DNA of 64,000 nt, taken from Strigamia acuminata. Taxonomy: Eukaryota > Arthropoda > Chilopoda > Geophilomorpha > Linotaeniidae. Below are positions 32,641-44,526 of the stretch, piece after piece. The notes under the pieces were generated by a model. That model was not told where the DNA came from and did not search any database. It saw only the letters and a list, made by a program, of their open reading frames with translations. The position numbers and the translations under genes were made by a program. Location: contig OX442318.1 of assembly GCA_949358305.1 (NCBI GenBank), positions 13,064,517 to 13,128,516 of the forward strand. The letters are read 5' to 3'. Numbering within the stretch: the stretch's first letter is position 1; each line of letters opens with the position of its first letter.

Positions 32641-34940
32641 CTAGTTTTTTGCACTAGAATCAGTCGAATTGTTTGATTCAGGTTTAGCCAATTGTTTGAC
32701 TATCTCAGCCATTAGTGCCATTAGTGAGCGTCGACTGCAATTTATTCTCAAAATTGTTAAATTTGGAATCAAGTTTCGCATCTAGTGTTGCATCCAACAC
32801 TTCTTGGGTTACCCAATTAGGTTTACGCTTAGCAGAGGGATCCAAAGTTGGATTATCTGGGGCATTTCGCTTCTGAATGTCTTCAGATTTAAAGTTCGAA
32901 CGAGGTTTTAAATCTGGACATTCTCGTCGGAAGTGTCCGGGTTTCTTACAATTAAAGCAAACCATTTGTCCCCTCCTGTTGGGGTCTACCACACCATTTA
33001 CTGCGTAAATTAGTTCACATTCTTACAGAAATTAATCTGTTCATCCGATTCCAAAGTCAGGGACTTGGCGTTATTTTTAGGTTGCGAACGAGTGTCCGGT
33101 TTCCTAGGCGGGAAAACGACTGGATCGTTTACTCTCACCCCATTGGCTGTACGGCTGTACAGTCCTTTCTTCTTCGTAATAGCATTGTAAATGTCTATGA
33201 AGGGAAGTTCATCTAAACCTTGCGTGTGCAAGAGAAGATCGTTGGCGGGAGTAATGCTTCCCAAAAATATACTCGCAGCTCCCTGAGAGTTAAGGTTATC
33301 TTGTAATAACCAAAGTTGGTAAAACTTATGTGTATAATCATACAAGTTCTCTGAGTCGAGTTGTCTCAACTTTGTTAATTGGGTTGTTCGTTCCAAGCAT
33401 GTGGCAACAAACCTTCCTCTAAACGCTTTTTCAAACGTGTCCCAATTATGAAAGTCGTCTCGTCTCTCTTGAAACCAACTATATGCGAGGTCGGTTAAGT
33501 AACCAGCCACGCCTTTTACTAGCATTTCATCGAGTGAAATATTTCGCAGAAACGCAACGTTTCGAATTATACTGAGGAAGCGCTCGCTTTCTTCAGTTTT
33601 ACCCGAAAATACGGGTATATCGGGGGGTTTCAAACTTATAGTTTGGGGTGTTGCAGGTGTGGAATTCTTTCCTGCTTGGGCTAGTTTATGCATATTTAAT
33701 GCAATAGTAGCTAAGTCGTCTGCTGACATCCCAAAACTACTTGTTGGTCGCGAATTATCATTCGTCGAACCATTATTAGAATGACTCGAATTATTTTGAC
33801 TAGAGCCGTTAAAATTATTGGGGTTGAAATTATTCGACCCTCCTTGATTTTGTCTACCTTGATGGCCAAAATTCGAATGATTATTCGGTCCACCTTGGTT
33901 GCCAAAATTCGAATGATTATTCGATCCACTGGGATTTTGCCTTCCTTGGTTACCAAAGTTGGAATGATTATTCGCTCCACCTTGATTTCCAAAGTTCGAA
34001 TGATTATTCGAATTTCCCTGATAACCTTGGTTCGAAAAATTATTCGACTGGTTCTGATTGCCAGGTTGTGAATAATTATTCCACTGGCCTTGATTACCGG
34101 AACTTGAACAGTTATTCGGATTATTTAAGTTATTTAAGTTCGGCTGAACTGGATAACTTCCTTGCGATACAGGCAATTGGTTTGGAATATTATTATTTCC
34201 AGAAAAAGGATTCAAACGATTGTTTGGATCGACTATTCCTCTTAACTGCGCGCTTAAATCACTATTTAATCCATGAATGGGTTCAGCAGCAAGATTCGGA
34301 CAACTGTTGGCTCCATTCGGAAAACCAGGATTCGGGTTTTTATTATTATTAAGACCCATAAATCTTCTTTTATGAGAAGCAACAAGTTGATTATTCATTC
34401 GCCGATAAAACGCTTGTTCAAAACTGCCGGGTGTAGGATCCTGTTGATCCCAACGAGATTTCCGATTGGTCGTCGGAGGTCCTGTCGTTTTCTGTCGATA
34501 CCGAGTGATCGGAGTCGACGGATTTAAACCAGGATCTGTCGGTCCCTGATTACGTGGAGTCTGTGATCTAGAACTAGAATGCTCCGACGGCCTCGATGTG
34601 TGTTAACAAAATCCAAAACTTCGGCCATCGTTCCAAATTGAATTGGATTCAAACAATAATCCCGACAAATGAAAAGTCCAGCTGGACCTAAATGTGATCC
34701 ATCTTGTGGACGATTCATTTCCTCCACGGGGGTAGGATCAGTTACTTCCACAATAGGATCGATAATGGCGACTGGGTCAGTCGGTTCAATTGAAACATTA
34801 TTATCGTCCACGTGGTTTTCCACGACATTCACTGTTTCCGTTTCATCTGGAACGGGTACAAATCCGGCTAAATTAATTTCACCGGTCAAACACGTTCTCT
34901 CCTTACCACGGGTATTCATCGAATGCTGGTTACTAGTCAT
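32641..34940 (-). pseudogene. Gag remnant of Gyp-1 copy 2, frameshifted
   Basis: Start ATG at 34940. Compared with copy 1 there is a frame change near 34592, a 16-base deletion near 33025 just before the zinc knuckle, and a small 9-base duplication near 32710 that brings in a stop. The TGA found in copy 1 is absent here. The Asn-rich tract has more NNHSNFGNQ units than copy 1. The zinc knuckle and the slippery heptamer (32644-32650) are preserved. Confidence 0.9.
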
Positions 34941-36052
34941 CTTTAACCAAAATTGAAATTCCAAAAAATTCACAAATAAACGAAGAAGTCACAAGCGATC
35001 CGGAAGGTTGCAAACGAAGCAATGGTTTCACTGCGTCGTTCTGGGGTTCAAATACCTCTGTAAACCTCTCTGATTGGTCGAACTTCAAACGTTAGTCTCA
35101 CGAGATTTTAATCTCGTCTGTGATTGATGGATTTCACCATTTTCGCGGACCCATGATTTGGTCAGATTTCTGAATTATGACGTAGTCCCAAAATAAAAAT
35201 GGACGATTATCCAATTTCATCGAAAGTATTACTTCTTTCCAAAATAAAATCTTATTCATTAACAATTTTGAATTTCGCTGAAATTTCATATGGCAAGAGC
35301 GCGTGAAATCTTTCGACTACTACGGCTTTGCTGTAAAACATTGGTTGCTAGGCAACACAACAAACGAGAATTTCTTCGCAAACATTCGAATGAATTTCCA
35401 CTCGTAGAATTTGATTTCAATGTCTTGAAATCCTGATTTTGACTGAACATTTTAATGTAGAATCAAGTATGTAAATAAAATAAACTTCTTTGAAATAAAA
35501 TATAAATTTTAATTCCTTCGAAAAAGTCAATTTCCTTGTATTTTATTCACGCGAATAAAGTTAGGTTTAACTTGAAATCTCAAGTATTTATACAGTTATA
35601 AAAATAAACGGACTACAAATACCTGCCGGAATTCATTTAAAATTCCCGATAAAACTTTGAACTTTTCGTATTAGGCCCAACCACGTGGTTTCTCGAATCG
35701 ACGACGGCGAATCGACATATCACGGGCGGACGTAACAACGACAAGTTCGGGCAAGATTTTCCAATTCTCGTGGTCTGATCTTTAGGCCTGACCACGCGGT
35801 AGGAAATTATTAGTTTGTTAAAACATATAATTTCTTCGGCGGAAAATCGGAATAAAGTGGATTACACTTATTATCTTGCAAAGCACTTTAAAACAGAATA
35901 AAATAGATTAGACACGAATATAAATTCCGTTCGAAACTTATTTTACACACAAAAATCACCGTAAAAGTTACACTATTTGAATTCACCATAGACACACAAA
36001 ACTTCAAATATTTTATTTAAAATTTGGACAGCCTATCTCGGTAGAACCTCCA
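34941..36052 (-). other. Leader and primer-binding site of Gyp-1 copy 2
   Basis: Primer-binding site at 36035-36052 is identical to copy 1. The leader keeps the perfect palindrome GTTGCTAGGCAAC (35344-35356). No genes. Confidence 0.65.
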
Positions 36053-36054
36053 CT

Positions 36055-37580
36055 TGTGACGATTCTACTTTTGGCTGAATAATTAGCCATTGCAAGAGAT
36101 AAATCGGTTTAAACAAGACATTTCTACAACTAGAAATAACCTAACCGAGATAAGCTACGAATTCATGTGTCAAATGGAAATACAACGAAATAATACAACT
36201 TACGGTTTTGCGCGATATAATTACATGTTTATTAACATTACAACTGGGTTGGGGTTCTGGATAAGTGTAACGGCGGCTACACTGGTTGAGGATCCGGGCG
36301 ATGCTGTTCGAGTGGTGCGGCTGACTTTGCGGCATCGTCACAGTTAGCGCTACGGAGACGTATTCGGTCCCGCAGCTCGGATATCTATTGATACGAAGAG
36401 TCCTTCGTATTTAGTCGGGAATATTCATTAGAATATTCCGTATTCAAATCAATAAACAATATTAGTGTAATATAACAAATGAATTGTTATATTGTTATTC
36501 TATGGGCGGGGACAGTCACGACAGTCGAGGGGACCATCGCGGGAGTTGTTGAGACTCCATCCGCCAGCATGCCTTACGACGACAAGATCTCGTGATCAGG
36601 CGCCGGGTATTTGTTTTCTGCGACGAGTCGCTTTCAGTGGTACCAACCACTGGGTAAACAGTTCCTGGGGGACTACCAGATCGGCATTACCAATACCCGA
36701 GTGTTTGTTTAGCGCAAGGTATGAATGCAATTGCTCACGGGCCACCAACCCGGTGCGTTGCCTGTGAATAAGGCTTTTACCGACCTCGGACAAGTCTTGC
36801 CCACTTAACGGAAGGGCCAATGCACTGCACCGGAACCCTGGGAATACGGGTTGCCCGCATTTGTTTGACGGGTTTGACTTCCCGTATATGTGCTCTGGCA
36901 GAGCATCTGACCTATGATCGGAGAATCTCGCAAATAGATGCGACTATCACCGATCATATAATTTGATATTTGTTTAACGGTGTTAATCATCCCGTGCATG
37001 GGCGATATACTATGTCACCGTACGAAATCCTACTGCTCCTTAGAACAGCTGGCTAGCGCTACGGGACTATTTGGTTACCGGAGTTAGTCTTCCCGAAATG
37101 ACGCTACAACGAACAATATCCATTAGGATGAGAGACGAGGGGGCCCGATGTGTCGATAAGAAAGAGAGAAATCAAACGATAACCAACAATACATACAAAC
37201 ATACAGAAAACAAGCCGAAGGTCTGGTGGAAAACCAGAGCTTATATAGTTCGAGAGAACAATCAGATTAGCGACAGCCAATCAGACGTCAGAATCCATGG
37301 ATTCGTGGATCACTAGTCCGGACCTAATATTGAACTGGGTCCAGAAGAGTCCAATTGGTTCTCTTCAAAAGGTAAGTACAACAGGATATTGATTCGACAG
37401 AATCAATATCTCAAGTAAATAATACGTAATCAGGTTTAATAAAATACTGTATATTTTATTCGCAATATTATATTAACTATTTAATATAACTCGCAACTTT
37501 ATCGAGTTTAAACTGCGCGCGTTAGATAAACAGCGCCATCTAGTGTGAACATTGGCTAATACGGTTTTATAACCGTCACA
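36055..37580 (-). repeat. 5' LTR of Gyp-1 copy 2 (1526 bp)
   Basis: Near-identical to 18254-19779. The host duplication TGTG follows at 37581-37584, and the L2 pseudogene begins within 10 bases of it. Confidence 0.93.
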
Positions 37581-37589
37581 TGTGTTTAA

Positions 37590-38171
37590 ATTGCTCTGTA
37601 ATCTATGGAATTTGAAGAAAGTGATGATGCTGATGACGCTGAAAAGTGAAAAAGTTCCTTTCTGCAATCTGATTTACAAGAACGTCCATCACATCGGCCA
37701 CTAGTGCGAAATTTTATTACTGAAGTCGGAGCTCGGCAAAAGAACGAGAATTTCCAGTTTGGGACACATGTCTGACAACTCGAACAAATAACCAGAGCTA
37801 ACTCAACGATCTGTGCTGTCATACGGGAAAAATTCCACCAATTTATCAAACCGCAAATCTCGCAAACAAACTCGATCAAACACATCATTTTACTCCGCTA
37901 TTTTTACGTCCGAGTCGTAATGCACGTCGACGTACAACTTACGCAACTTCTTGAATTTCGTCAAACTGTGCAGCATTTTGAGGGTGATGATATTCGGGGT
38001 TATGTCGATTCTGGAAACTTTAGGACACGTGAGCCGCCTAAGCTTATATCCAGCTTCGGTGTGGAGTTTTTTGCCGCAGTTTTCTGAGGAAATCTTCCGT
38101 GGTTCCATTGGCAACAAACTCGAAGAGTGGCAGCTGGACGATGCATGTTGTCGAATTGTCTTCTTAAGCAT
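37590..38171 (-). pseudogene. L2, remnant of an LRR family gene (exon 3 only, internally deleted)
   Basis: Pieces of exon 3 are recognisable: QLPLFEFVAN-like and then CPKVSRIDITP...KMLHSLTKFKKL. They lie in different frames and lack the middle of the exon. Beyond 37888 the similarity continues out of frame to the LTR. Exons 1-2 are missing, yet the 5' flank with the conserved palindrome (38303) adjoins it, so a deletion joined the 5' flank to exon 3. Gyp-1 copy 2 inserted at its 3' end. Confidence 0.65.
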
Positions 38172-38302
38172 TTTGCTATGTTCGCTTCAATTTAATAGTG
38201 AAAAATTTTCGTTTGGTTTCGTCTGTTTTTGTAGTTTCTGAACCTGATGCTTATAAATTTTTATTTCCTACATTTCTGCTTTTGTTATAATTTTCAACAA
38301 CA

Positions 38303-38316
38303 GTTACTGCAATAAC
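38303..38316 (-). promoter_or_regulatory. Conserved upstream palindrome, L2 copy (degenerate)
   Basis: GTTACTGCAATAAC, two changes from the common form, in flank sequence most like that of L1. Confidence 0.4.
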
Positions 38317-38497
38317 GAGTGAACAATCATTTATTTAATCCATCTACATCAAACAAGACACAACCATTTGCTATTGACCCAACAAACATTTGTATTTTGC
38401 AGCACCATAATTGAAATGTTTAATTTTTGATGCAAAAAATAATGAAACTCATCCGTAACACTAAACTGCCACCAGGTTTGCCACAGTGGCTCTACAT

Positions 38498-38535
38498 CAG
38501 CGGTCGGCAATAGGCGGACCGCGGTGACGTTTTAG
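38498..38535 (+). mobile_element. Possible hAT transposon end fragment
   Basis: CAGCGGTCGGCAA followed by GGCGGACCGCGG has the form of a hAT-superfamily terminal repeat (CAGNGGTCGGCAA...GGCCCGCGG). The preceding 25 bases match a stretch at about 60900 that lacks the fragment, marking an insertion edge. No other end or transposase is visible. Confidence 0.4.
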
Positions 38536-38834
38536 CGACGTTTTTCCCTCGGTTTCTTTGGTTTTTCGGTGTTTTTTTTCTCTCGTTTTTCCTGTTTATT
38601 TCATGTTTTTTAGGTTTTATTGGTATTTTTTGGGTTGCGTGTGTTTATTGGGGGTTTATTTGGTTTTTAAGTGTTTTATCCGTATTCTTAATGCATGAAT
38701 CAATGTGAGAGCATTGTTCTGGCAGAACTTCACTTCGATTTTGTACGATCATCGTGTATTCGTGCGTGTTACTTTGGTTGTTCCTTTGGAACGACCATTC
38801 CACTCATACCATGATTTAAGAATATACAAAAGTG

Positions 38835-39231
38835 GACAAACAGAGTGACGTCCCACGCTCCTGGCACGCGAATATTTTTATCCCGAAACTCCAAGAAATT
38901 CCACCTCCTCAGCATATCTTCACGAACTTTAAAAGCTAACTATTAATAATTACGAAAAAAAATCCACAAATCCGTGACACTCACGTAGTATATCCACGGC
39001 GGGTAGTACATAGTTACCACTCAGAAATCCGAATAGATTAGGAGGCCAAAGTAGATCAAAAAGAAAATTCACAAAATCAAGAATCACCGGGAAATGTTCA
39101 GCACTGACTTCATCGAAGTAATCCATTAATTTCACTGTGGTCCTAACTCGATCGTCCTCCATTTCTTCAACAGGCCGTAGAAAAAGACACCCGAAAAGAA
39201 TTTTAATAAACATATCTTTTAATGATTGCAT
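38835..39231 (-). pseudogene. L3, exons 1-2 of an LRR family gene without exon 3
   Basis: Exon 1 is 38985-39231 (ATG 39231, donor GTGAGT, phase 1). Then a 49-bp intron ends in GTTAG and the first part of exon 2 follows (from 38935, with the conserved AWDV block). Exon 2 decays near 38830 and no exon 3 follows. The N-terminal sequence (LKDM, PVEEMEDDRVRTT, LMDYFD) is typical of the family. Confidence 0.65.
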
Positions 39232-39295
39232 TTTCGATGCTCTCACGATATTCCGCGAAATTTTGGTCTTGCGCAGTTCTGAGTTTCTAACAATG

Positions 39296-39309
39296 GTTAC
39301 TGCAGCAAC
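39296..39309 (-). promoter_or_regulatory. Conserved upstream palindrome, L3 copy
   Basis: GTTACTGCAGCAAC, 65 bp upstream of the L3 ATG, followed further upstream by the shared TGTTGATCAACAATCGAC block (39332-39349). Confidence 0.5.
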
Positions 39310-39482
39310 GAGTTAACAAAAGGGAGATCTGTTGATCAACAATCGACGAAATCTAGTAAAAAAAAAACAACAAGATAAACTGCAAGTACAATCGAAAACA
39401 ACAATTATTAGTGGAATAAAAACAGTGGTTGGCATGGCATACAAGTATTAACTTTTTATTTCTGAATACAAATCAAATTGAA

Positions 39483-41631
39483 TTAATGCAGACTTTTTAG
39501 TTGCTTCGCGTCCTCGTCCCAGGGAAGAAATCGTAGTCCCAGGTACACTCCGTATTCTTCAGCAATTCGCTTCAAGGCATCAACGTCAAACTGTTGTCTT
39601 CTCACCTCATTAACTCGCAAACACACAAACAACGACTCAAGAGAACCGATTTTTAACATATCTTCAATCCCCGAAGGCCCCAACAAATTGCATTCAATAA
39701 TTTCCAAACATCCGAGTTTGTTGGTCAGGGCTGGACTGGCAATTCCGGATCGAAAGCGCAAGGAACGGAGTAAGAAATTCACCGGCAAATACCAGTAATC
39801 CCGCCGGGGCATCAAGTCGGCCAACTCGTGCGCAATTTCATCACTGAAGCCGGAGCAATGAGAAAGAGTGAGAAAAAACAGATTGGGACACATGGCCAAC
39901 AAGTCGAATAAATAACGCGAGGTAACCCAACGATCGTTTGGATCGTCCAGGATAATGTATGACAATTTATCAAAGCGCAAACCGCGCAAACAGACGTGAT
40001 CAAAAGCTTCATTTTGCTCCGCTAATCTCACGTCCGAGTCATAAGGCATGTGGATCCACAAGTCACACAACTTCTTGAATTTTGTCAAACTCTGCAGCAT
40101 TTTCATAGTCAAAACTTTCGGTGTGATGTCGATTGTGGAAACCTTAGGACACATGAGAGCGCCTATCTCTAGTTCGTTCTCAATGTCGTCGCCAGGGTAC
40201 CGGAAGACCAACATTGTCAGATTGTAATGTTGCGGTGGCGCGCCGATCGGCAAGAGCGCTTTGAGCCACCTGGAGTCTGAAGTGGCCAACTTTTTGATGG
40301 ATTTCATCGTGTTCAAAATCAAGCAGCAACAGTGTGTTGGAAATTCGTAGCGTTTTGCTCAAGGTTGAGTTCTGTGCGCATAGTTGTCTTACGAAATTTT
40401 CGTTGTTGGTTCCTTCGGCAAACAAATCAAGGAGTGGCAGCCGAGCGATGTACTTCGCCGCGTCGTCTTCAACAACAGTGTGAGAAATATCGAGCCGTAA
40501 GAGCTTTGGCGAATTCTGACACATTTTCTTGCAGGTCTTGGCTGTCAGTGTACATCCCTCGGGGAGTTTTAAGCTTGTCAGATTCTGTGCAAATAGATAG
40601 TAAAATTAAAACAGAATTTTTCTTCACACTAGAATGACCAGACCGATCATTTTGACCGACACAATAAACCCAGCAAACGTGGCATTTTTCTTAAAAATAA
40701 TAAATAGAAAGAGACTTAACCTAGAACGGTCAAAATAGCACGAACGATACATGCATATACAATGTTTTGGCGTCGAATTAAGTTGTTTTAAATTCCGAAA
40801 CATGCGAAGAAAATAGTAGGTAAAACGAAAATTGATGGATTTTATAAAACCTGATGAAATTAAGGGAATTATGATTTCAGAAACTTGCAATTTTGGATAC
40901 ATCTTGTTCCCCGATATAGATGATTAAACTACTCCGTATATCTAGTCATTCATAAATTCGTACATTATTGCACATTAATATATTATTTAGTCATTAAAAA
41001 TTATAAAATCATTATTTTCTCAATGGGTCACTATGACCGGTTTCGGCCGTTCTAGGTAGAAGAAAATTCCGGCCGTTCTAGTGTTTATTAAGAAAATACA
41101 CTTCTGTTTAAAAGGCAACCGGTAGTTCCGTTTGTCTACTCACTTTCAACTTGTGGCCACAAACGAGAAGAAAAAAATCCAAATCAAAATTTGGACTCTG
41201 AAACTACAACTTAAGTTGTTTCTGCTCATCGTCTAAAAACAGAGCGACGTCCCACGCCTCTGGCCGGCGAACACTTCCGTCCCAAAAAACTCGAGTCATT
41301 CAATTTCTTCAGTATTTCTTCACGAAAAGTACGAGCTAATTCAAACAATTTCATATTAACATTTTACGAAAAAATCAATAAATCCGTGACACTCACGTAG
41401 TATATTCACGAATATGTTAGGAGGCCACAATAAATCAAAAAAAGAATTCACGACGCTACGAATCACCGCGAATTTGCCGGTATCCCGCCGATCCTGTCCA
41501 GCACAGACTTTGTCGACGTAATCCATTAATTCCACCGTGGTACGCACTCGATCGTCCTTCATTTCTTCAATAGGACGTTGAATAATTCGTCCGAAAAGAA
41601 TTTTAATGGACATATCTTTTAATGATTCCAT
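39483..41631 (-). pseudogene. L4, three-exon LRR family gene with two frameshifts
   Basis: Exon 1 is 41397-41631 (phase 1), exon 2 is 41144-41335, exon 3 is 39483-40584. GT-AG borders align with the other copies. Exon 2 is one base off the family phase and its frame breaks at the conserved FWD block. In exon 3 a short deletion near 40340 shifts the frame between an N-terminal LRR part and the remaining 279-codon part. The C-terminus has the CNLLGPSGIED repeat. Protein role unknown; LRR arrays usually bind partners. Intron 2 carries a piggyBac-like MITE. Confidence 0.75.
40627..41083 (-). mobile_element. piggyBac-like MITE in L4 intron 2
   Basis: Outer ends CACTAGAATGACC and GGCCGTTCTAGTG. 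Inner ends are CCTAGAACGG after TTAA (40716-40719) and GGCCGTTCTAGG (to 41056). TTAA targets and CCTAG/CACTAG ends point to the piggyBac superfamily. No coding capacity. A homologous copy occupies the same intron position in L7. Confidence 0.6.
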
Positions 41632-41695
41632 TTTCGATATTCCAACGTCAAATTTTGAGCTTTTGGTCTTGGTCGGTTCTGAATTTCAAACAATG

Positions 41696-41709
41696 GTTAC
41701 TGCAGCAGC
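41696..41709 (-). promoter_or_regulatory. Conserved upstream palindrome, L4 copy
   Basis: GTTACTGCAGCAGC, 65 bp upstream of the L4 ATG; one base off the common form. Confidence 0.5.
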
Positions 41710-41809
41710 AGGTAAACTGTTGGAACTGTTGATCAACAATCGACAAAATCTGGTAAAAAGCAACAACGTAAACTGCAATTGTTAGTAAATAAAAACAGTG
41801 GTTGACATG

Positions 41810-42050
41810 ACATTTTCATGAAATTTCATTTTTTTGGCTTCTTTCAGAAAATGCATTTTTTTTTAGAACATGAATTTTTTTTTCTAAAAATCATTTTATT
41901 TTTCTATAAATCAATTTTTATATTTTTCTAAAAATTTAATCTTGACACCTCAAAAACAATTTTCCTGCCTGCAAATGTGGACAAAAAAACATCCCTTCAG
42001 TTTACCTGTTTTAACTTCATAATTATTTGCCCGGTCTATCTTTTAATACT
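41810..42050. other. T-rich low-complexity flank
   Basis: Same kind of AAAATGCATTTTTT-type tract as in L1 intron 2. No gene seen. Confidence 0.5.
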
Positions 42051-43300
42051 GTTGTTAGAGCAAGACGAGATACCCGGTCAAGATTGATGTCATTGAATCT
42101 TAATGGATTTTTTACGCCACCTGGTAGATAGTTAAACAAATGAAATACCAGTAAATGCCGGGCCGTGACAGATTTTTATTTCGAACTTTGTATGGAATGT
42201 TGGTCAATTTAAAAAAAAATTTAATGTTATTATTTATGTATTCCTCACCAAATTGTTGTGTTTGCGCGCTTGTATTCCTCACCAAATTGTTGTGTTTGTG
42301 TACGCGTATCCCGTGTGTTCCATTGTTTAAAACTCTCAATAAATCCTAAGCCTAAATATAATTTGAGTTTTGTCCTACCTTCATTTCCTATTCATGTTTA
42401 TCCCTTGACCTGGTCTGGTGTGGCTCAATTTGGTCACATCAGACTGGTCTATGTCAGGTAATCCTCACTGTTACCCCTCCTGATTTCGTTTAGTTTATTC
42501 TATCTAATTTAAATGTTTAGTCACTCGCGACTGACTCATCGCGATGATTATTCACGAGCGCGCCTGATTGGCTTACGCGTGCTTGACTCATGGTTTTCCC
42601 CTCGTTTTCTGTGATAGACTTGGCCCAAGTTCACTTCTGAGCTGTTTCAGCCAAGTCTGATCAGAAGGCGTAAGACCATGAGCTATCGTAAGTGCCTTAA
42701 CTGGCCATTGTGCATTTGGCGAATTTTCCTGTGTTAATTCGCAGTAACTCCATGCAAGTTAACTCTGCGTGTTTGAGGACTTACATTATCATATCGCATG
42801 TCTAAATTCCGCGTGTCATCTTTGTTTCCTTTCCTTTCGATGTTCTTTTGTGTTTTATGCCGCTGATACGTGCCGAAGGACTAGAAGTTAGATTCAAGTA
42901 GCTAATGAGTTGTTTATTTCGTCTTTTGCGCGCGATTAGTGCGCGCTTGCTCGGTCTGGCCGCTCCGCCATTAGGGGTCCCTGCCAGATTAGCTTAAGCC
43001 ACGTTAGCGTTGTTTAGTCCGCACGTGAGCATCACTTCTTCCACTTTTAAGACTCCAACAAACTCGGTAATAATTCGTAACATGATCGAATAGGGGGTTA
43101 AGCTTGCCGCCACACTTCAGGCTGCTTAACGTTGCCGGGCCCTTATTCGGGACCAGGCTCTCTTGTATCGTAACTGGCGCGCCTTTCAAACGCGGTTTCA
43201 AAGATCAGAAACAACCGGTTCATGACAAATCATTTTGGACGCCAACATGCACTTTAAATACAAAAACAAAGCATTCATTAAAAACAAAATGTTTTTAAAT
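42051..43300. other. Non-coding, GC-richer interval; possible decayed LTR
   Basis: No protein homology seen. It begins TGTTAGAGC (42053), contains AATAAA (42337) and a 34-base direct repeat (TATTCCTCACCAAATTGTTG at about 42238 and 42272). Near 43171 it has TAAC followed by TGGCGCGCC, which could be an LTR end and a primer-binding site. Composition and CpG content differ from the flanks. A solo or truncated LTR of an unrelated element would fit, but there is no second copy here to confirm it. Confidence 0.3.
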
Positions 43301-43362
43301 GCAGAAGTGTATACGGTAATTTTTTTTTTAGTGTTGCCTATAAGTTAGAAAAATGTGCATAA

Positions 43363-44503
43363 TTACAAAATAATGCAAAGAAATGATTCTTCGTCTTCGT
43401 GTTCACATTCTGATTCTGTTTCTTCGTCTTCGTCTTCACATTCCTCGTCTTCGTCTTCACATTCTTCGTCTTCGTCTTCATATTCTGATTCTTCATCATC
43501 TTCGTCTTCGTGTTCAAATTCTTCGTCATCTTGTTCATGATCTAGTTCAATTTCTTGTTCATCTTCTTCTTCATCTTCATCGTAGTTGGAATAATCATCC
43601 CCATCAACCAAGAATGATTCGGAAGAATCGTAAAGGGAAGAGAATTCTGGTTGTGAGTCATAAAATCGTTGCCAAAAAGAAAATTGTCGATCAGGAACTT
43701 CGTGCACGGAATGAAGAGGTCCAGGACGTTGTTGCACAGGTTGCTGGTGTTGGATGCTCATTCTATTCTCGATTAATCGCCGACGACGAGTTTTTAATTC
43801 GCTGGACCACGTCTCCACCATTCTATCGATTATTGAGTCTAAAACTAGCGATGGAGTTTCACTCGTGATCTCCATTCGACAAACCGGACATTGGCACTTT
43901 TCCTTTTTCCATTCGTTGATGCAGTGCGAGCAGAACGAATGCGAACAATTCAACACGACAGCCTAGAAAATCAAATCAAAATTAAAATCAAAACAAATTA
44001 AATATTTAAATCAAATAATTGAAAATTGAAATCAAAAAATTGAAAATTGAAATCAAAAAATTGGAAATTGAAATCAAAAAATTGAAATTTGAACATTGAA
44101 ATCAAAAAATTGAAATTTGAACATTGAAATCAAAAAATTGAAAATTGAAAATTAAAAATTAAAAATTAAAATCAAATCAAACTGAAAATTAAAATTACAA
44201 TCAAATCATATAAAAATCAAATCAAATTAAAAGTTAAAACCAAATTAAAACCAAAATGAAAATCACCTTGATTATGATTTCCGAACAAATACAGCACTCG
44301 AGTTCGCTTTCGAGAACCGAGCTGAGTTTCGTCACAATTTCGCTTTGACTTTTGTGTTTCTCCGCCATCGTCTCCAATTCCTTGCTCACAATCGCCAGAT
44401 GTCGCTCCTTCACTTCGAGCATCCGTTCCAACCGATTCTTATCGGTATCGCCGTCTTCCGCCAACTCCAACTGCAATCGATTAGCGTCCACCTCACCCTT
44501 CAT
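43363..44503 (-). CDS. RNF8-like: RNF8-like RING finger E3 ligase, apparently lacking an FHA domain
   Basis: Two coding exons: 44267-44503 and 43363-43962, with a 304-bp GT-AG intron in phase 0. Spliced, they form a C3HC4 RING (CCICSE... LNCSHSFCSHCINEW... CQCPVCR) preceded by a coiled-coil-like segment and followed by a VLDSIIDRMV stretch. This order and wording are very like vertebrate RNF8, a ubiquitin ligase of DNA-damage signalling. After that comes a very acidic Asp/Glu tail of about 70 residues. RNF8 normally has an N-terminal FHA domain. I find none before the chosen ATG (44503), and the DNA upstream is interrupted by Gyp-2 from 44958. The gene is either a truncated relative, has a distant first exon, or has been damaged. 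RING and RNF8-like identity are well supported, completeness is not. Confidence 0.8.
43975..44260. repeat. A-rich simple repeat inside the RING gene intron
   Basis: Repeats of AAATTGAAAATTGAAATC and variants (period about 19-27) fill the intron. Non-coding. Confidence 0.8.
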
Positions 44504-44526
44504 GTTGTCAACTTATCTTTCAAATC

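Larger units (their letters stand above)
18254..37580 (-). mobile_element. Gyp-1 copy 2, defective, with a nested copia element
   Basis: Same family as 1261-15220 but in opposite orientation. LTRs are 18254-19779 and 36055-37580 (1526 bp each, about three visible differences). The 4-bp duplication TGTG lies at 18250-18253 and 37581-37584. Cop-1 is inserted in its ORF3. Without Cop-1 its interior is about 1.9 kb shorter than that of copy 1, because a single deletion removes the end of RT, RNase H and most of integrase. It also has several small frameshifts and stops in gag and protease. It could only move with proteins supplied in trans, so the nested element marks an already defective or soon-to-be defective host copy. 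Confidence 0.95.

Noticed and set aside
43355-43868. Plus-strand Ser-rich and Leu/Arg-rich ORFs
   Set aside because: Shadow of the acidic tail of the RING gene; the minus-strand frame has a RING motif and a proper intron.
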